DNA of 64,000 nucleotides from Pseudomonadota bacterium (GTDB lineage Bacteria > Desulfobacterota > Desulfobacteria > Desulfobacterales > RPRI01). The DNA lies in assembly GCA_018817425.1 (NCBI GenBank), contig JAHITX010000014.1, positions 1 through 64,000 of the forward strand. The letters are read 5' to 3'. The notes beneath the pieces are model-generated. The model saw only the letters and a list, made by a program, of their open reading frames with translations, made no database searches and was not told the DNA's origin. The translations under genes were made by a program, and so were the position numbers. The stretch's first letter is position 1; every line of letters begins with the position of its first letter. This document shows, one piece after another, positions 1 through 8,175 of this stretch.

Positions 1-827
1 CCCGAAGCATCAGCACCACTGCCATCTTCTCCATCTGTTTTAGAATCAGTTATGTTTCCGGATTTGTCTCCCGAACCTTCTTCAGTTCTACCCTCTGATT
101 CAGAGCCTGTTTGATCAGAACTACTTTTTGTGGATATTCCTGAAATATCTTCTTTGCCACTTTCTTCACTTTCCGATCCACCTTTGTCTCCGCTTTTATG
201 TCCCGTGCCTGTTGGATCAGAATCGTCATCAGATATTCCGCTATTACCTTTTTCATCACCTCCTGCATCTTTAGATTCAGGGCTTGAACCAAACCCGCCA
301 TATTTTTCGGACATCACTCGGATCGTTTCTTTTAATTTATCAAGTTGATTCAGCTTATCCTTTACTGAATCAGTTCCTGAATCTGACAATATTTTATCGA
401 TTGCGCTTAATGCCTTTGCTACATCATCAAGGTTAACTTCCCCTTCTATCATAACTTTATTTGCAAATGTCTTCAGCGTATTATCTTTTGCTTCCTCTGA
501 CATTGAAAATATATAATTTGCCCCAATAACTATTCCTTCGGGGTTTTTATCTTCTTCATATATTTTTTTCAGGTCTGCATTTATGGATGACTTAAGGCTG
601 TTTAGGTTTTTGCGTTTGTTATTAACGGCGGCTGGATTGTTCTCTGTATTCCATAGCAGACCGATTAGTTTCTTCGGATCTATTTCTTCCAAAGTCTCTA
701 CAGAACTGTCATCGTAATAAAACTCTCTGATAGCGTAAATAAGCTTATATTTAAGGGCATTTTTATTCCGATAATTAAGCCCTTCTATAGCTTGATCGAT
801 ACCTTTTAGAGTAATTGCTTCATTCAC
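1..827 (-). CDS. Hypothetical protein with Ser/Gly/acid-rich C-terminal part (3' end outside window)
   Basis: I do not recognise this family. The minus strand is open from a GTG at 827-825 to the window edge, about 275 codons, and a strong AGGAG lies six bases upstream of the GTG. The first 170 or so residues look like a normal mixed helical domain. After that the protein becomes a low-complexity run rich in Ser, Gly, Asp and Glu, typical of a linker or a surface or secreted tail. Coding-like sequence continues upstream of the GTG (KTEVLREWYELCFNTSNGKE) but in a frame closed by a stop. It could join a second frame starting at ATG 994-992 if one base were missing in the T-run (A-run on the minus strand) at 890-893. 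The true gene may therefore be longer and broken. No function is proposed. Confidence 0.6.
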   Translation of the reverse strand, partial: MNEAITLKGIDQAIEGLNYRNKNALKYKLIYAIREFYYDDSSVETLEEIDPKKLIGLLWNTENNPAAVNNKRKNLNSLKSSINADLKKIYEEDKNPEGIVIGANYIFSMSEEAKDNTLKTFANKVMIEGEVNLDDVAKALSAIDKILSDSGTDSVKDKLNQLDKLKETIRVMSEKYGGFGSSPESKDAGGDEKGNSGISDDDSDPTGTGHKSGDKGGSESEESGKEDISGISTKSSSDQTGSESEGRTEEGSGDKSGNITDSKTDGEDGSGADAS

Positions 828-1131
828 AGGGAACTCCTTTCCATTAGAAGTGTTGAAGCAAAGTTCATACCATTCGCGCAATACCTCCGTTTTCCATTCT
901 CAGATATCAAGAGTCTGTTATTATTTAACAATATCTTGATAAACATTAACCGTCGTAACGCACTGGCGATTAGTGGTATATTTGACGGATTCATAAGAAA
1001 CCGGCTTATATATAAATTGGAATATATATAATAATAAACCATAATATTAAGCTGTTGCAACTATCATCAAATTATATTTATAAATGGTATATTATTTGCT
1101 TATTTTGTTAAGCTACAGAGGAATTATAAAT

Positions 1132-1908
1132 ATGGGGCGCATTATCTGCATAACTGCCAGAAAAGATGGCGCAGGAAAAACTACTACGGCCATTAACCTT
1201 TCAGCTGCATTTTCAATAGCTGAAAAAAAAACCCTTCTTGTTGATTGTGATCCTATCGGTCATGCCACAACAGGTCTGGGAGTGGATGAAACATTGATTA
1301 CCAATTCTCTGTATCAGGGGATGGCCGGCAAAGTTCCGATAACAAAACTCATAATAAATAAAGGCCCGGGTTATCCTAATCTGATTCCCGCGAAATTGGA
1401 CTTATATAGATTTCCAGTGGGCATAGGAAATAATAAGGAATCAGTTTTACGCAACCTTCTGGCAGAAGTTAAGGAACGGTATGATTATATTGTTATTGAT
1501 ACGCCTCAGACTCCTGTAATTTTAATGATAAATGCCTTTGTCGCAGCAGAGTTGCTATTAATAACCATACCTTGTGAATATCTATCACTTGCCGGGTTTG
1601 GTTATCTGTTTGACACGTTTCAAATGATAAAAAAAGGGTACGGCTTAAAAAATGATATAGCAGGAATACTTATTACAAAGATGAATAAACAGGAAAAATC
1701 TTCCAGATTGATTGCGGAAGAATTAAGGAATCGTTTTAAAAATATCATATTTGATACCAGCATTCCAACATGTGGCAAGTTAAGAAGTTCTCCGGCTTAT
1801 GGTAAACCTGTATTTATGACTGATATAAAATCTGTTGGCGCAAGGAGCTATCTTAAGCTTGCTTCTGAAATAATGAATAAATGGGAAAATATAGCCATAA
1901 AACAATAA
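1132..1908 (+). CDS. ParA/MinD-family ATPase
   Basis: A P-loop ATPase of the ParA/MinD/Soj superfamily, which position cargo such as plasmids, chromosomes or polar machines by ATP-dependent dimerisation. The deviant Walker A motif KDGAGKTTTAIN sits near residue 11, with the second (signature) lysine position occupied. The switch I-like stretch LLVDCDP follows near residue 38, and the Walker B-like VIDTPQTP near residue 120. Length, 258 aa, is normal for stand-alone ParA. I prefer the ATG at 1132 because AGAGGA lies just upstream and the conserved strand starts there; an in-frame start at 1084 would add 16 residues. The next gene encodes a small acidic protein that could be a partner. No ParB or FlhF/FlhG hallmark is seen, so the cargo is unknown. 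Confidence 0.8.
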   Translation: MGRIICITARKDGAGKTTTAINLSAAFSIAEKKTLLVDCDPIGHATTGLGVDETLITNSLYQGMAGKVPITKLIINKGPGYPNLIPAKLDLYRFPVGIGNNKESVLRNLLAEVKERYDYIVIDTPQTPVILMINAFVAAELLLITIPCEYLSLAGFGYLFDTFQMIKKGYGLKNDIAGILITKMNKQEKSSRLIAEELRNRFKNIIFDTSIPTCGKLRSSPAYGKPVFMTDIKSVGARSYLKLASEIMNKWENIAIKQ

Positions 1909-1980
1909 AGTTATATATTATGGAAACTAAATTTGCTGCTACCATTCTTTCCTCCATAATTTATAAGGGAGAATTTAAAC

Positions 1981-2451
1981 ATGAAAATAATTGATAAGGA
2001 AGTTATAAGAAATGGAGAGCAAGATCTAATAGATTCAATAAACGGTGACCTTGACTGGGGTACTGTTGAAGAAATATTCAAACAGCAGCATCGTATGGAT
2101 ATTGGTGATGATATAGAATATAAACATGGAGATATTGTTGTTTATAATGACCAGGTGGCTTACAGGCTTGAGTTTGATGTCAAGGTCAATTTTACTGTTT
2201 TATTGGATAGAGAAGGAAGCTGTCTTTTGGTAAACACGCCGGGATGTGATGAAAGCTCCTGCAAGGATACCATTCAAAACAATCTTCCTTGTGATGAATC
2301 TGCCAGCGAAGACAACCTTAAGAATATAGATAATGATGAAGAGGTAATATCGGAATCATACGATCAAAGTGATATTCATGATACTGATAATATGCAGGAA
2401 AGAATTGCACAGGCAGTATCTGATGTATCGGGCGCAATTACTGAAAATTAA
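1981..2451 (+). CDS. Small acidic protein of unknown function
   Basis: A 156-residue protein that I do not recognise. The first 90 residues look folded, with alternating strands such as GDIVVYNDQVAYRLEFDVKV and FTVLLDREGSCLLV. The rest is strongly acidic and probably disordered, with Cys residues in the DESSCKD and NLPCDES segments. It follows the ParA-like ATPase by about 70 bases with a GGGAGAA upstream of the ATG, and precedes the zinc-ribbon gene in the same direction, so the three may be co-transcribed. The acidic tail is compatible with a partner or adaptor role beside the ATPase, but that is inference only. Confidence 0.6.
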   Translation: MKIIDKEVIRNGEQDLIDSINGDLDWGTVEEIFKQQHRMDIGDDIEYKHGDIVVYNDQVAYRLEFDVKVNFTVLLDREGSCLLVNTPGCDESSCKDTIQNNLPCDESASEDNLKNIDNDEEVISESYDQSDIHDTDNMQERIAQAVSDVSGAITEN

Positions 2452-2505
2452 TGATATATTATATTTAAAAAGCCAGTTTCAAAAGGATAGGCTGTAGGAT
2501 TATAT

Positions 2506-3996
2506 ATGGAGAATCAAACCGATAAACTTGAAATCAGAAGTAAATTTAATGAAATTCTTAAACAGCATATTACAAAACTAATAGGTGTATATGATGAAAT
2601 TTTTGACTTATCTTTTACTTTGAAACAAATTGCGTGCCTTATACTATTACGGGAACAGATTGGCGGCCAATCTGATAATTTTCCGGTTTATATTGAAAAA
2701 TATTTTAAAGAAACTTTATTTAACGAAATATCCGAACTCGGGTTGGAAACAGATGATGAACTCGATAAGATTTTTGAAGAATTAATTCAAAAAAAATATC
2801 TTCAAATTAATGAAGACAATACTATCTGCGTAAACAAATTAACATATAGTATTACAAATCTTTTAGACCTGATTTACCCTAGCATGAGTGGAATGAATTT
2901 CCCGGCCTACATAATTCAAACTATGGATGAAGTAATATCAGGCCGAAAAGAACTTGCCCATGCCCTTGATCAATTTGGTCAGACCTTACAACTTCATGGG
3001 GTTATGGTAAAAAAACAAGACAGCAAAACAAAGCAGCAAAAGTCTGACAGTTTAATTTCCGACAGTAAAATCATCAAGCCAAAAAAGACAGAAACCCATA
3101 GCAAAAAACAATTTTTCTCCGCTAAAAATAAGATAGAAACCAACAATGAAAGCAATATTATTAAGTCAGGAAATTTAATTAAGCCCTTTTTCTCTCCTTT
3201 TTCAGAATCTAAGATTACACCTGCATTTGAAAAGAAAGAGGAAATAATTATAGAAGAAACCTCTTTTATTGATAAAGAAATTACCAAACAAGCCATAAAC
3301 AATTCTGAAGAAAATGAAGAAGTCATAAATATAACCGAAGTTGCAGAAAAAACAGATAAAAACGAATTAAACGCCTGTGATGATAATATTTCAATATGCT
3401 CTGATACCGAAAATACAGTTGAGCCTGATTCTGAAAACGATAAAATTCAAAATGATGAATTACTAATAAATAAAGAACAAATCATCACAGCTAAAATTCA
3501 TGACAATGCAGACAAAAAAGATATATTGCCCGGAGTACTTGAAACGGAAAAGTATGAGGAAGAAATAAATCCCGGTTTAATAAATGAAGATAATATAGTT
3601 GAAAACCAGATCGCTGCTTTTGAAGAAGAATTGGCAATGCAATGCCCTGTATGTAATAATGGGAAAGTTATTTCAAATAAAACCATAAAAAATAAAGTGT
3701 ATTTTAGATGCTCAAACAAACAATGCAGTTTTATAAGCTGGGGAAAGCCTTATTATCTATCTTGCCCTAAATGCGGCAACACTTTTCTTATAGAATCCAC
3801 TCTAAGCAATGGGAAAGCCGTACTTCGATGCCCAAGGGCAACATGCCGTTATACTCGGGCTATTCCCGGAGAAGAAGCAGAAGGCTTAGTTGAACAAAAA
3901 GCTTCAATAATTGATTTGGCAGATCAAAAAACTAAAACAACCCGTTTGCCGGTCAAAAGAGCTGTAAGAAAAAGGGTTGTTCGGAGAAGAAAATAG
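2506..3996 (+). CDS. Double zinc-ribbon protein (topoisomerase C4 type) with long acidic linker
   Basis: A 496-residue protein with three parts. Residues 1-165 are a mostly helical domain I do not recognise. Residues 170-375 form a charged, low-complexity Glu/Lys/Asn-rich linker. Residues 380-460 hold two Cys4 zinc ribbons, CPVC...CSNKQC and CPKC...CPRATC, of the kind found at the C terminus of bacterial topoisomerase I, where they bind single-stranded DNA. The protein ends in a basic cluster (RAVRKRVVRRRK) suited to nucleic-acid binding. It is not a topoisomerase, as no Toprim or catalytic core is present. Together with the ParA-like ATPase it may act on DNA or nucleoid positioning, but this is inferred only from the zinc fingers and context. 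Confidence 0.7.
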   Translation: MENQTDKLEIRSKFNEILKQHITKLIGVYDEIFDLSFTLKQIACLILLREQIGGQSDNFPVYIEKYFKETLFNEISELGLETDDELDKIFEELIQKKYLQINEDNTICVNKLTYSITNLLDLIYPSMSGMNFPAYIIQTMDEVISGRKELAHALDQFGQTLQLHGVMVKKQDSKTKQQKSDSLISDSKIIKPKKTETHSKKQFFSAKNKIETNNESNIIKSGNLIKPFFSPFSESKITPAFEKKEEIIIEETSFIDKEITKQAINNSEENEEVINITEVAEKTDKNELNACDDNISICSDTENTVEPDSENDKIQNDELLINKEQIITAKIHDNADKKDILPGVLETEKYEEEINPGLINEDNIVENQIAAFEEELAMQCPVCNNGKVISNKTIKNKVYFRCSNKQCSFISWGKPYYLSCPKCGNTFLIESTLSNGKAVLRCPRATCRYTRAIPGEEAEGLVEQKASIIDLADQKTKTTRLPVKRAVRKRVVRRRK

Positions 3997-4010
3997 AAAA
4001 TGCTATATAA

Positions 4011-4036
4011 TCTATTGACGGGAGGCCATCAATAGA
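4011..4036. repeat. Short inverted repeat after the zinc-ribbon gene
   Basis: Perfect 8-bp arms (TCTATTGA / TCAATAGA) with a 10-nt loop lie 15 bases after the stop of the zinc-ribbon gene. This could be a weak terminator between that gene and the convergent J-domain gene, although no T-run follows the stem. Confidence 0.35.
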
Positions 4037-4117
4037 TGTCAATAATATGACACAAAGATATGCCGGAAATATTTTCCCCTTAACTTATTAAACAGTCAAG
4101 AACTTGCCCTATACTAT

Positions 4118-4891
4118 TTAATTAGATGATCCAGTTTCAAAAGCAACCTTGCGGTTATGCTCCTGTAGTCTATTTACCATCATTTCCATATCCGTTGACA
4201 TAAGGACACCTTTTTCCACAAAAAATGCACCTATTGGCCTTTGGAGACTGCTTTGTTTTCCAAGCAGTGCTAATCGCTGAAAAGAGGTTAAATAACCTTT
4301 CAGGCAGGCATATTCGACAAATCGCTTATCATGTTTTCGTTCAAGTGCCCGTTGTTTAAGTATAATGTATATATCATGTTTACTAAGGATTCCCCATTTA
4401 AGGGCTATCTGACCTACCGAGGGTCGCTGCATTTTTTGCCGGGCTAATGCATCAATTAGTGTTTTCCACGAAACTATGCCAGAATAGTATAGAAATTGGC
4501 CTATCAATAATTTTCGTTTGGGAAGAAATCCTCTGTAAAAATGGTCAGCAGAATTTTTGCTATTGTTTGTATTAGTATTTTTTTTCTTAAGTTCTTTGTT
4601 AATAATAGTAGTAGTACTGCTTTTGTTTATCACAGGGCTGCTGTTTTTGATAGCTGTTTGCAGTGTTTCGTAAGCAATATTCAGTTCAATGAATTGCTCA
4701 TTCATTTCATTTTTCATTTTCCCTATAACCAAACAACGGTCAGGATGTGTTTCAAGTGCTTTTTTTCGGTAAGCGGTTTTTAACATTATCGGACGGATAT
4801 CCATTATAGTATCAATCGAAACGTTAACTGCTGGCCCGAATATTATATTATAAGCATTCATAATGTCTTGAGTATGTAAAACGTTCGGCAA
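4118..4891 (-). CDS. J-domain protein with C-terminal MshEN/GspE-N-like region
   Basis: Residues 10-80 form a DnaJ J-domain: helix II is followed by the loop motif HPD (residues 49-51), which stimulates DnaK ATPase, and then a helix with FIELNIAYETLQ. A Ser/Thr/Asn-rich linker follows. From about residue 120, repeated pieces such as LIGQFLYYSGIVSWKTLIDA and SVGQIALKWGILSKHD resemble the small helical N-terminal domain of GspE/PilB/MshE ATPases, in which MshEN binds c-di-GMP. The start is a TTG (4891-4889), chosen because GGAGGG lies seven to eight bases upstream; an ATG ten codons later has no such site. The gene is divergent from the GGDEF gene. It is probably a co-chaperone targeting DnaK to a membrane or signalling complex. 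Confidence 0.75.
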   Translation of the reverse strand: MPNVLHTQDIMNAYNIIFGPAVNVSIDTIMDIRPIMLKTAYRKKALETHPDRCLVIGKMKNEMNEQFIELNIAYETLQTAIKNSSPVINKSSTTTIINKELKKKNTNTNNSKNSADHFYRGFLPKRKLLIGQFLYYSGIVSWKTLIDALARQKMQRPSVGQIALKWGILSKHDIYIILKQRALERKHDKRFVEYACLKGYLTSFQRLALLGKQSSLQRPIGAFFVEKGVLMSTDMEMMVNRLQEHNRKVAFETGSSN

Positions 4892-4927
4892 AATTTGCCC
4901 TCCTTGATACGTTATACTTAAAAGTTT

Positions 4928-4945
4928 GGCTTAAATACTTAAGCC
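4928..4945. promoter_or_regulatory. Palindrome between divergent J-domain and GGDEF genes
   Basis: GGCTTAA-ATAC-TTAAGCC is a perfect 7-bp inverted repeat in the 245-bp divergent region. It lies close to the J-domain start and could be an operator. No regulator can be assigned. Confidence 0.3.
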
Positions 4946-5060
4946 TTGTTGTAAAGTACATATTTCAGCGATTTAATTATATGCATAATTGATGCCTTAA
5001 CTAAAAGTTTTATATAATAAATTTTAAAAAATTAAAAGTAATAAATTTAAATATTTTAAA

Positions 5061-5077
5061 TTGGTATAATTGTTGCT
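5061..5077 (+). promoter_or_regulatory. Sigma-54 promoter of the GGDEF gene
   Basis: TTGGTATAATTGTTGCT matches the sigma-54 consensus YTGGCAYRNNNNTTGCW except for the C-to-T after GG. GG and GC are separated by 10 nt. The predicted transcript starts near 5088, 49 bases before the ATG. Confidence 0.7.
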
Positions 5078-5136
5078 TCAATAATTGCAAATCTTGAATC
5101 TTTATGAAACTTCAAAGGAGTTAAAAAGAAACCGAA

Positions 5137-6633
5137 ATGGCGGAAAAAGTATTAATTATCAGCAATAGCGATACTGATGTTAATCTAATTAGCAAAAGTA
5201 TTAATTTTAAAGAATCTGATACTGTAATATTTACATCTTCTTGTGATATGGAGGAATTGATTTTCTCCGGAGATTTTGCAGCTATACTCGCAGACTATGA
5301 TTTTGTTGGAGACAGAGTTTTAGGCTGGATAGATATGCTCCAGAAAAATAAGTCCACGTCATGTCTGATTCTTTACGGCGAGAAAAGCAGCGCTGAAAAT
5401 ATTGCAGAAATACTCCGAAAGGGAGCTTATGGATTTATACCACGTTCGCTGCTTGCAGAGCGAATCCATGACACACTTATAGACGGGTTGGAAAATCGGC
5501 GGGCTTTTGCTGAAATATTGGAGATTATTGAAGAACAAAAAACTGCAAATGAGCGGCTTGAACAGGAAAAAAATTCATTAAGAAATAAAAACAAAGAGCT
5601 AAATTTTATTAATCGCTTCAGCTGTGAGGTTTCTTATGATTTGAATTGGGAACATATTCTCCCTAATATGATTAATGCAGGATTCTTAAATATAATTGAT
5701 GCTAAATTTATATCAGTGCTTTATAGGATCGGCAATGATTGGAATTTTTCCTGCTATTCACCTGATGGATTGTGTGATGAAAGTACTACAGATAAAATCA
5801 AGAATGATATTTGCGATAAATTTGTTTCAATATCAGGAGAAAAAATAGACAGCAAAGAGGTTTCAATGTCTGTATACCCATCAGAGTCCAAAGCATTATC
5901 CAATATCCCGATATTATCTTCTGATCAATTGATTCTGCCTTTAATATTTGGAAAACATCAGTTGGGAGTACTAACTATGCTCCCAAAAAGCAGTAAATCA
6001 TCGATTAATAAAAACAGCGAAATACTGTCGACCATTTCAAATATCATGGCCATGTCCTTAAATAATGTACAAGAATATGAAAGAGTGAAAAAAATGACTG
6101 TCAGGGATGGTCTGACCGGGGTTTATAACCAGAAGGGTTTTAAAGAATTTATTGAAAATGAGTTTCAAAAGGCAAGAAGATATAAAAGATCGCTTTCTTT
6201 GATTATGATTGATGTAGATAATTTTAAAATTATTAATGATACTTTAGGCCATTTGGCCGGAGATTATGTTCTGATAGAACTGGCAAACCGCTTAAAAATA
6301 TCTTTAAGAAACACCGATATTTTAGCAAGATATGGTGGAGATGAGTTTGCAATAATTCTACCGGACACAAAAAGTAAAGAAGCCGAAATACTTATAGAAA
6401 GAGTTCTGACTCATGTTAGAAATGATTTTATTGAGTGTAATTGTGAAAAGCTCTTAGTAGATGTAAGTCACGGCATTGCTGCGATTGATGAGCTTGAACT
6501 TACGGATAATGCCCTGGATTTAATCGCTGTCGCAGATTCAAAGCTTTACAATGCAAAACGGCGTTTGCACGAATATTCATCCATTGTGCTAAATGAAAGT
6601 GTTCCTTGTTTTGGAAATTCTTTAGCTTCCTGA
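5137..6633 (+). CDS. Diguanylate cyclase: degenerate receiver, GAF-like sensor, GGDEF
   Basis: Predicted to make c-di-GMP from two GTP. Residues 1-120 are receiver-like, with Asp53 in the phosphoacceptor position (ILADYDF), but the acidic pair is reduced to SNSD and the usual Lys of the KP pair is replaced in FIPRS, so normal phosphorylation is doubtful. A coiled coil spans about 125-165 and a GAF-like domain about 165-320. The GGDEF domain occupies the C-terminal part with an intact GGDEF active site and an RNTD inhibitory I-site exactly five residues before it, implying product inhibition. The best Shine-Dalgarno (AAAGGAG, 5114-5120) is 16 bases from the ATG and an in-frame stop lies between, so this start is forced. 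A sigma-54 site precedes it, linking it to flagellar control. Confidence 0.88.
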   Translation: MAEKVLIISNSDTDVNLISKSINFKESDTVIFTSSCDMEELIFSGDFAAILADYDFVGDRVLGWIDMLQKNKSTSCLILYGEKSSAENIAEILRKGAYGFIPRSLLAERIHDTLIDGLENRRAFAEILEIIEEQKTANERLEQEKNSLRNKNKELNFINRFSCEVSYDLNWEHILPNMINAGFLNIIDAKFISVLYRIGNDWNFSCYSPDGLCDESTTDKIKNDICDKFVSISGEKIDSKEVSMSVYPSESKALSNIPILSSDQLILPLIFGKHQLGVLTMLPKSSKSSINKNSEILSTISNIMAMSLNNVQEYERVKKMTVRDGLTGVYNQKGFKEFIENEFQKARRYKRSLSLIMIDVDNFKIINDTLGHLAGDYVLIELANRLKISLRNTDILARYGGDEFAIILPDTKSKEAEILIERVLTHVRNDFIECNCEKLLVDVSHGIAAIDELELTDNALDLIAVADSKLYNAKRRLHEYSSIVLNESVPCFGNSLAS

Positions 6634-6784
6634 GATCATGCCAGGATTTATTAGTACTATATTCTTGTCAGGATTGAAGGATATTTTCTGTTTAATCGGC
6701 TCTGTAATCTTGCAAAGCATGAATTTATCGGGAAGGAAACTAAGCGTAAAAAGATAAATAATTACTTACCAAAGGAAAAAGCAA

Positions 6785-8134
6785 TTGAAAAAGCAACTTA
6801 TTTTTTCCGGCAATTTTGTTGTCGGCAAAGAAAAAGATATAATTTTGGAAGCCTGCCTGGGCTCATGTGTGGGAGTAGTTATCTGGGATAAAGAAGCAAA
6901 AGTCGGCGGGTTGATTCACCTGCTATTGCCGGAATGGACAGGGTATGGCGAAATCCTAAAGCCAGCACTTTATGCAAAAACAGGGCTGCCTCTTTTCATT
7001 AATGCTTTGAGCGAGGCAGGAGCCGATAAAAGCCGCATGAAAGCATATGTTGCCGGAGGTGCTTTGATAGGACCGATATCTCAATTGGATATGGATCTTA
7101 ATATCGGCGGCAGAACTGCTGATATTGTCCAGAAAATACTGGCTGATGAATCTATAGAAGTCTGCCAGGCTGAAACCGGTGGATTTTTTGGATATCGTTT
7201 AAATCTTGATTTAAGATCATTTAAAAGCTCCATTAATCTTATAGTTGATATGCCATCACAAGAAGATAATGATTTCAAAAAACCTGTACCTGCTGATATT
7301 ATCCAGTCAATTAATGTGGTACGGCCGATTCCTCAAATCATTCTTAAGGTCGTACAAATGATAAACGACGGCAATTATAATATTAATGAGGTTGCTAAAG
7401 ATATAAAAAAAGAACAGGTTATAAGTGCTGCAATTTTAAGATTGTGTGCTTCATCTTACCTGGGATTAAAGGAAAAGGTTACATCTATCAGCCGCGCGCT
7501 GGCTCTTTTAGGAGAAAAAAATCTTTTTAAAGTGATTGTTTCAGCTTCACTGGAGCTGTACTTTTCAGATGCCGCAAGAGGCTACTCTCTTTGCAAGGGA
7601 GGTCTGTTCCATCACGCTCTTGGCACAGCAATGATTGCTGAAGAACTGGCAAAGTATACCGCAATAATCAAACCCGATATAGCATATACAGCCGGGCTTT
7701 TACACGATATCGGAAAGGTAGTGCTGGATCAGTATATTTCATCGGCATATCCTCTTTTCTATCGACGTACTCAGATTGATATGGTTGGACTTGATGAGGC
7801 GGAAAAAGAGCTGGCCGGTATTACTCATTCTGAGGCTGGAGCAATCTTAGGTGAACGCTGGTCAATAAATGAATCCCTTATAGACGTGATAAAGCACCAT
7901 CATCAGCCTGAACTGGCATCTAAAGCTCCGGAATTGACACACATAGTTTATGTGGCTGATTTACTTATGAGCAAATTTCAGGCAGGGCAGGAATTAGCTA
8001 CTCTTGATAAAGGTGATATTTCTTCAAGGCTTAATAAAATCGGTTTGACAACATCAAAGTTCCCCGTTATTGTGAATCTTATTCCACAAAGCATATTGGA
8101 AGGAACAATAAATCTTCCCGCATTTTCTCAATAA
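6785..8134 (+). CDS. CheD-HDOD fusion protein
   Basis: Residues 1-160 are a CheD-type receptor glutamine deamidase. The catalytic Cys lies in CLGSCVGVV and the His in GGLIHLLLP, as in known CheD. From about residue 170 to the end is an HDOD domain (PIPQIILKVVQMIND, then HHALGTAMIAEELAK and GLLHDIGKVVLDQY), a signalling relative of HD hydrolases. CheD normally deamidates chemoreceptor glutamines and binds CheC/CheX-type phosphatases. The start is a TTG, with AAAGGA about eight bases upstream; no ATG is available before the conserved strand. A separate cheD followed by an overlapping HDOD gene occurs at 47035-48374, so this is a fused version of the same pair. It is convergent with the HD-GYP regulator. 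Confidence 0.88.
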   Translation: MKKQLIFSGNFVVGKEKDIILEACLGSCVGVVIWDKEAKVGGLIHLLLPEWTGYGEILKPALYAKTGLPLFINALSEAGADKSRMKAYVAGGALIGPISQLDMDLNIGGRTADIVQKILADESIEVCQAETGGFFGYRLNLDLRSFKSSINLIVDMPSQEDNDFKKPVPADIIQSINVVRPIPQIILKVVQMINDGNYNINEVAKDIKKEQVISAAILRLCASSYLGLKEKVTSISRALALLGEKNLFKVIVSASLELYFSDAARGYSLCKGGLFHHALGTAMIAEELAKYTAIIKPDIAYTAGLLHDIGKVVLDQYISSAYPLFYRRTQIDMVGLDEAEKELAGITHSEAGAILGERWSINESLIDVIKHHHQPELASKAPELTHIVYVADLLMSKFQAGQELATLDKGDISSRLNKIGLTTSKFPVIVNLIPQSILEGTINLPAFSQ

Positions 8135-8175
8135 CTATTTTTGCTTAATATGTTTGATAAATGCTAATGACGTAA

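Noticed and set aside
1920-1937. Sigma-54 site upstream of the acidic protein gene
   Set aside because: TGGAAACTAAATTTGCT has 11 rather than 10 nt between GG and GC, which does not support sigma-54 binding.
6690-6720. Sigma-54 site upstream of the CheD-HDOD gene
   Set aside because: GG and GC in CGGCTCTGTAATCTTGC are 12 nt apart, outside the fixed spacing.
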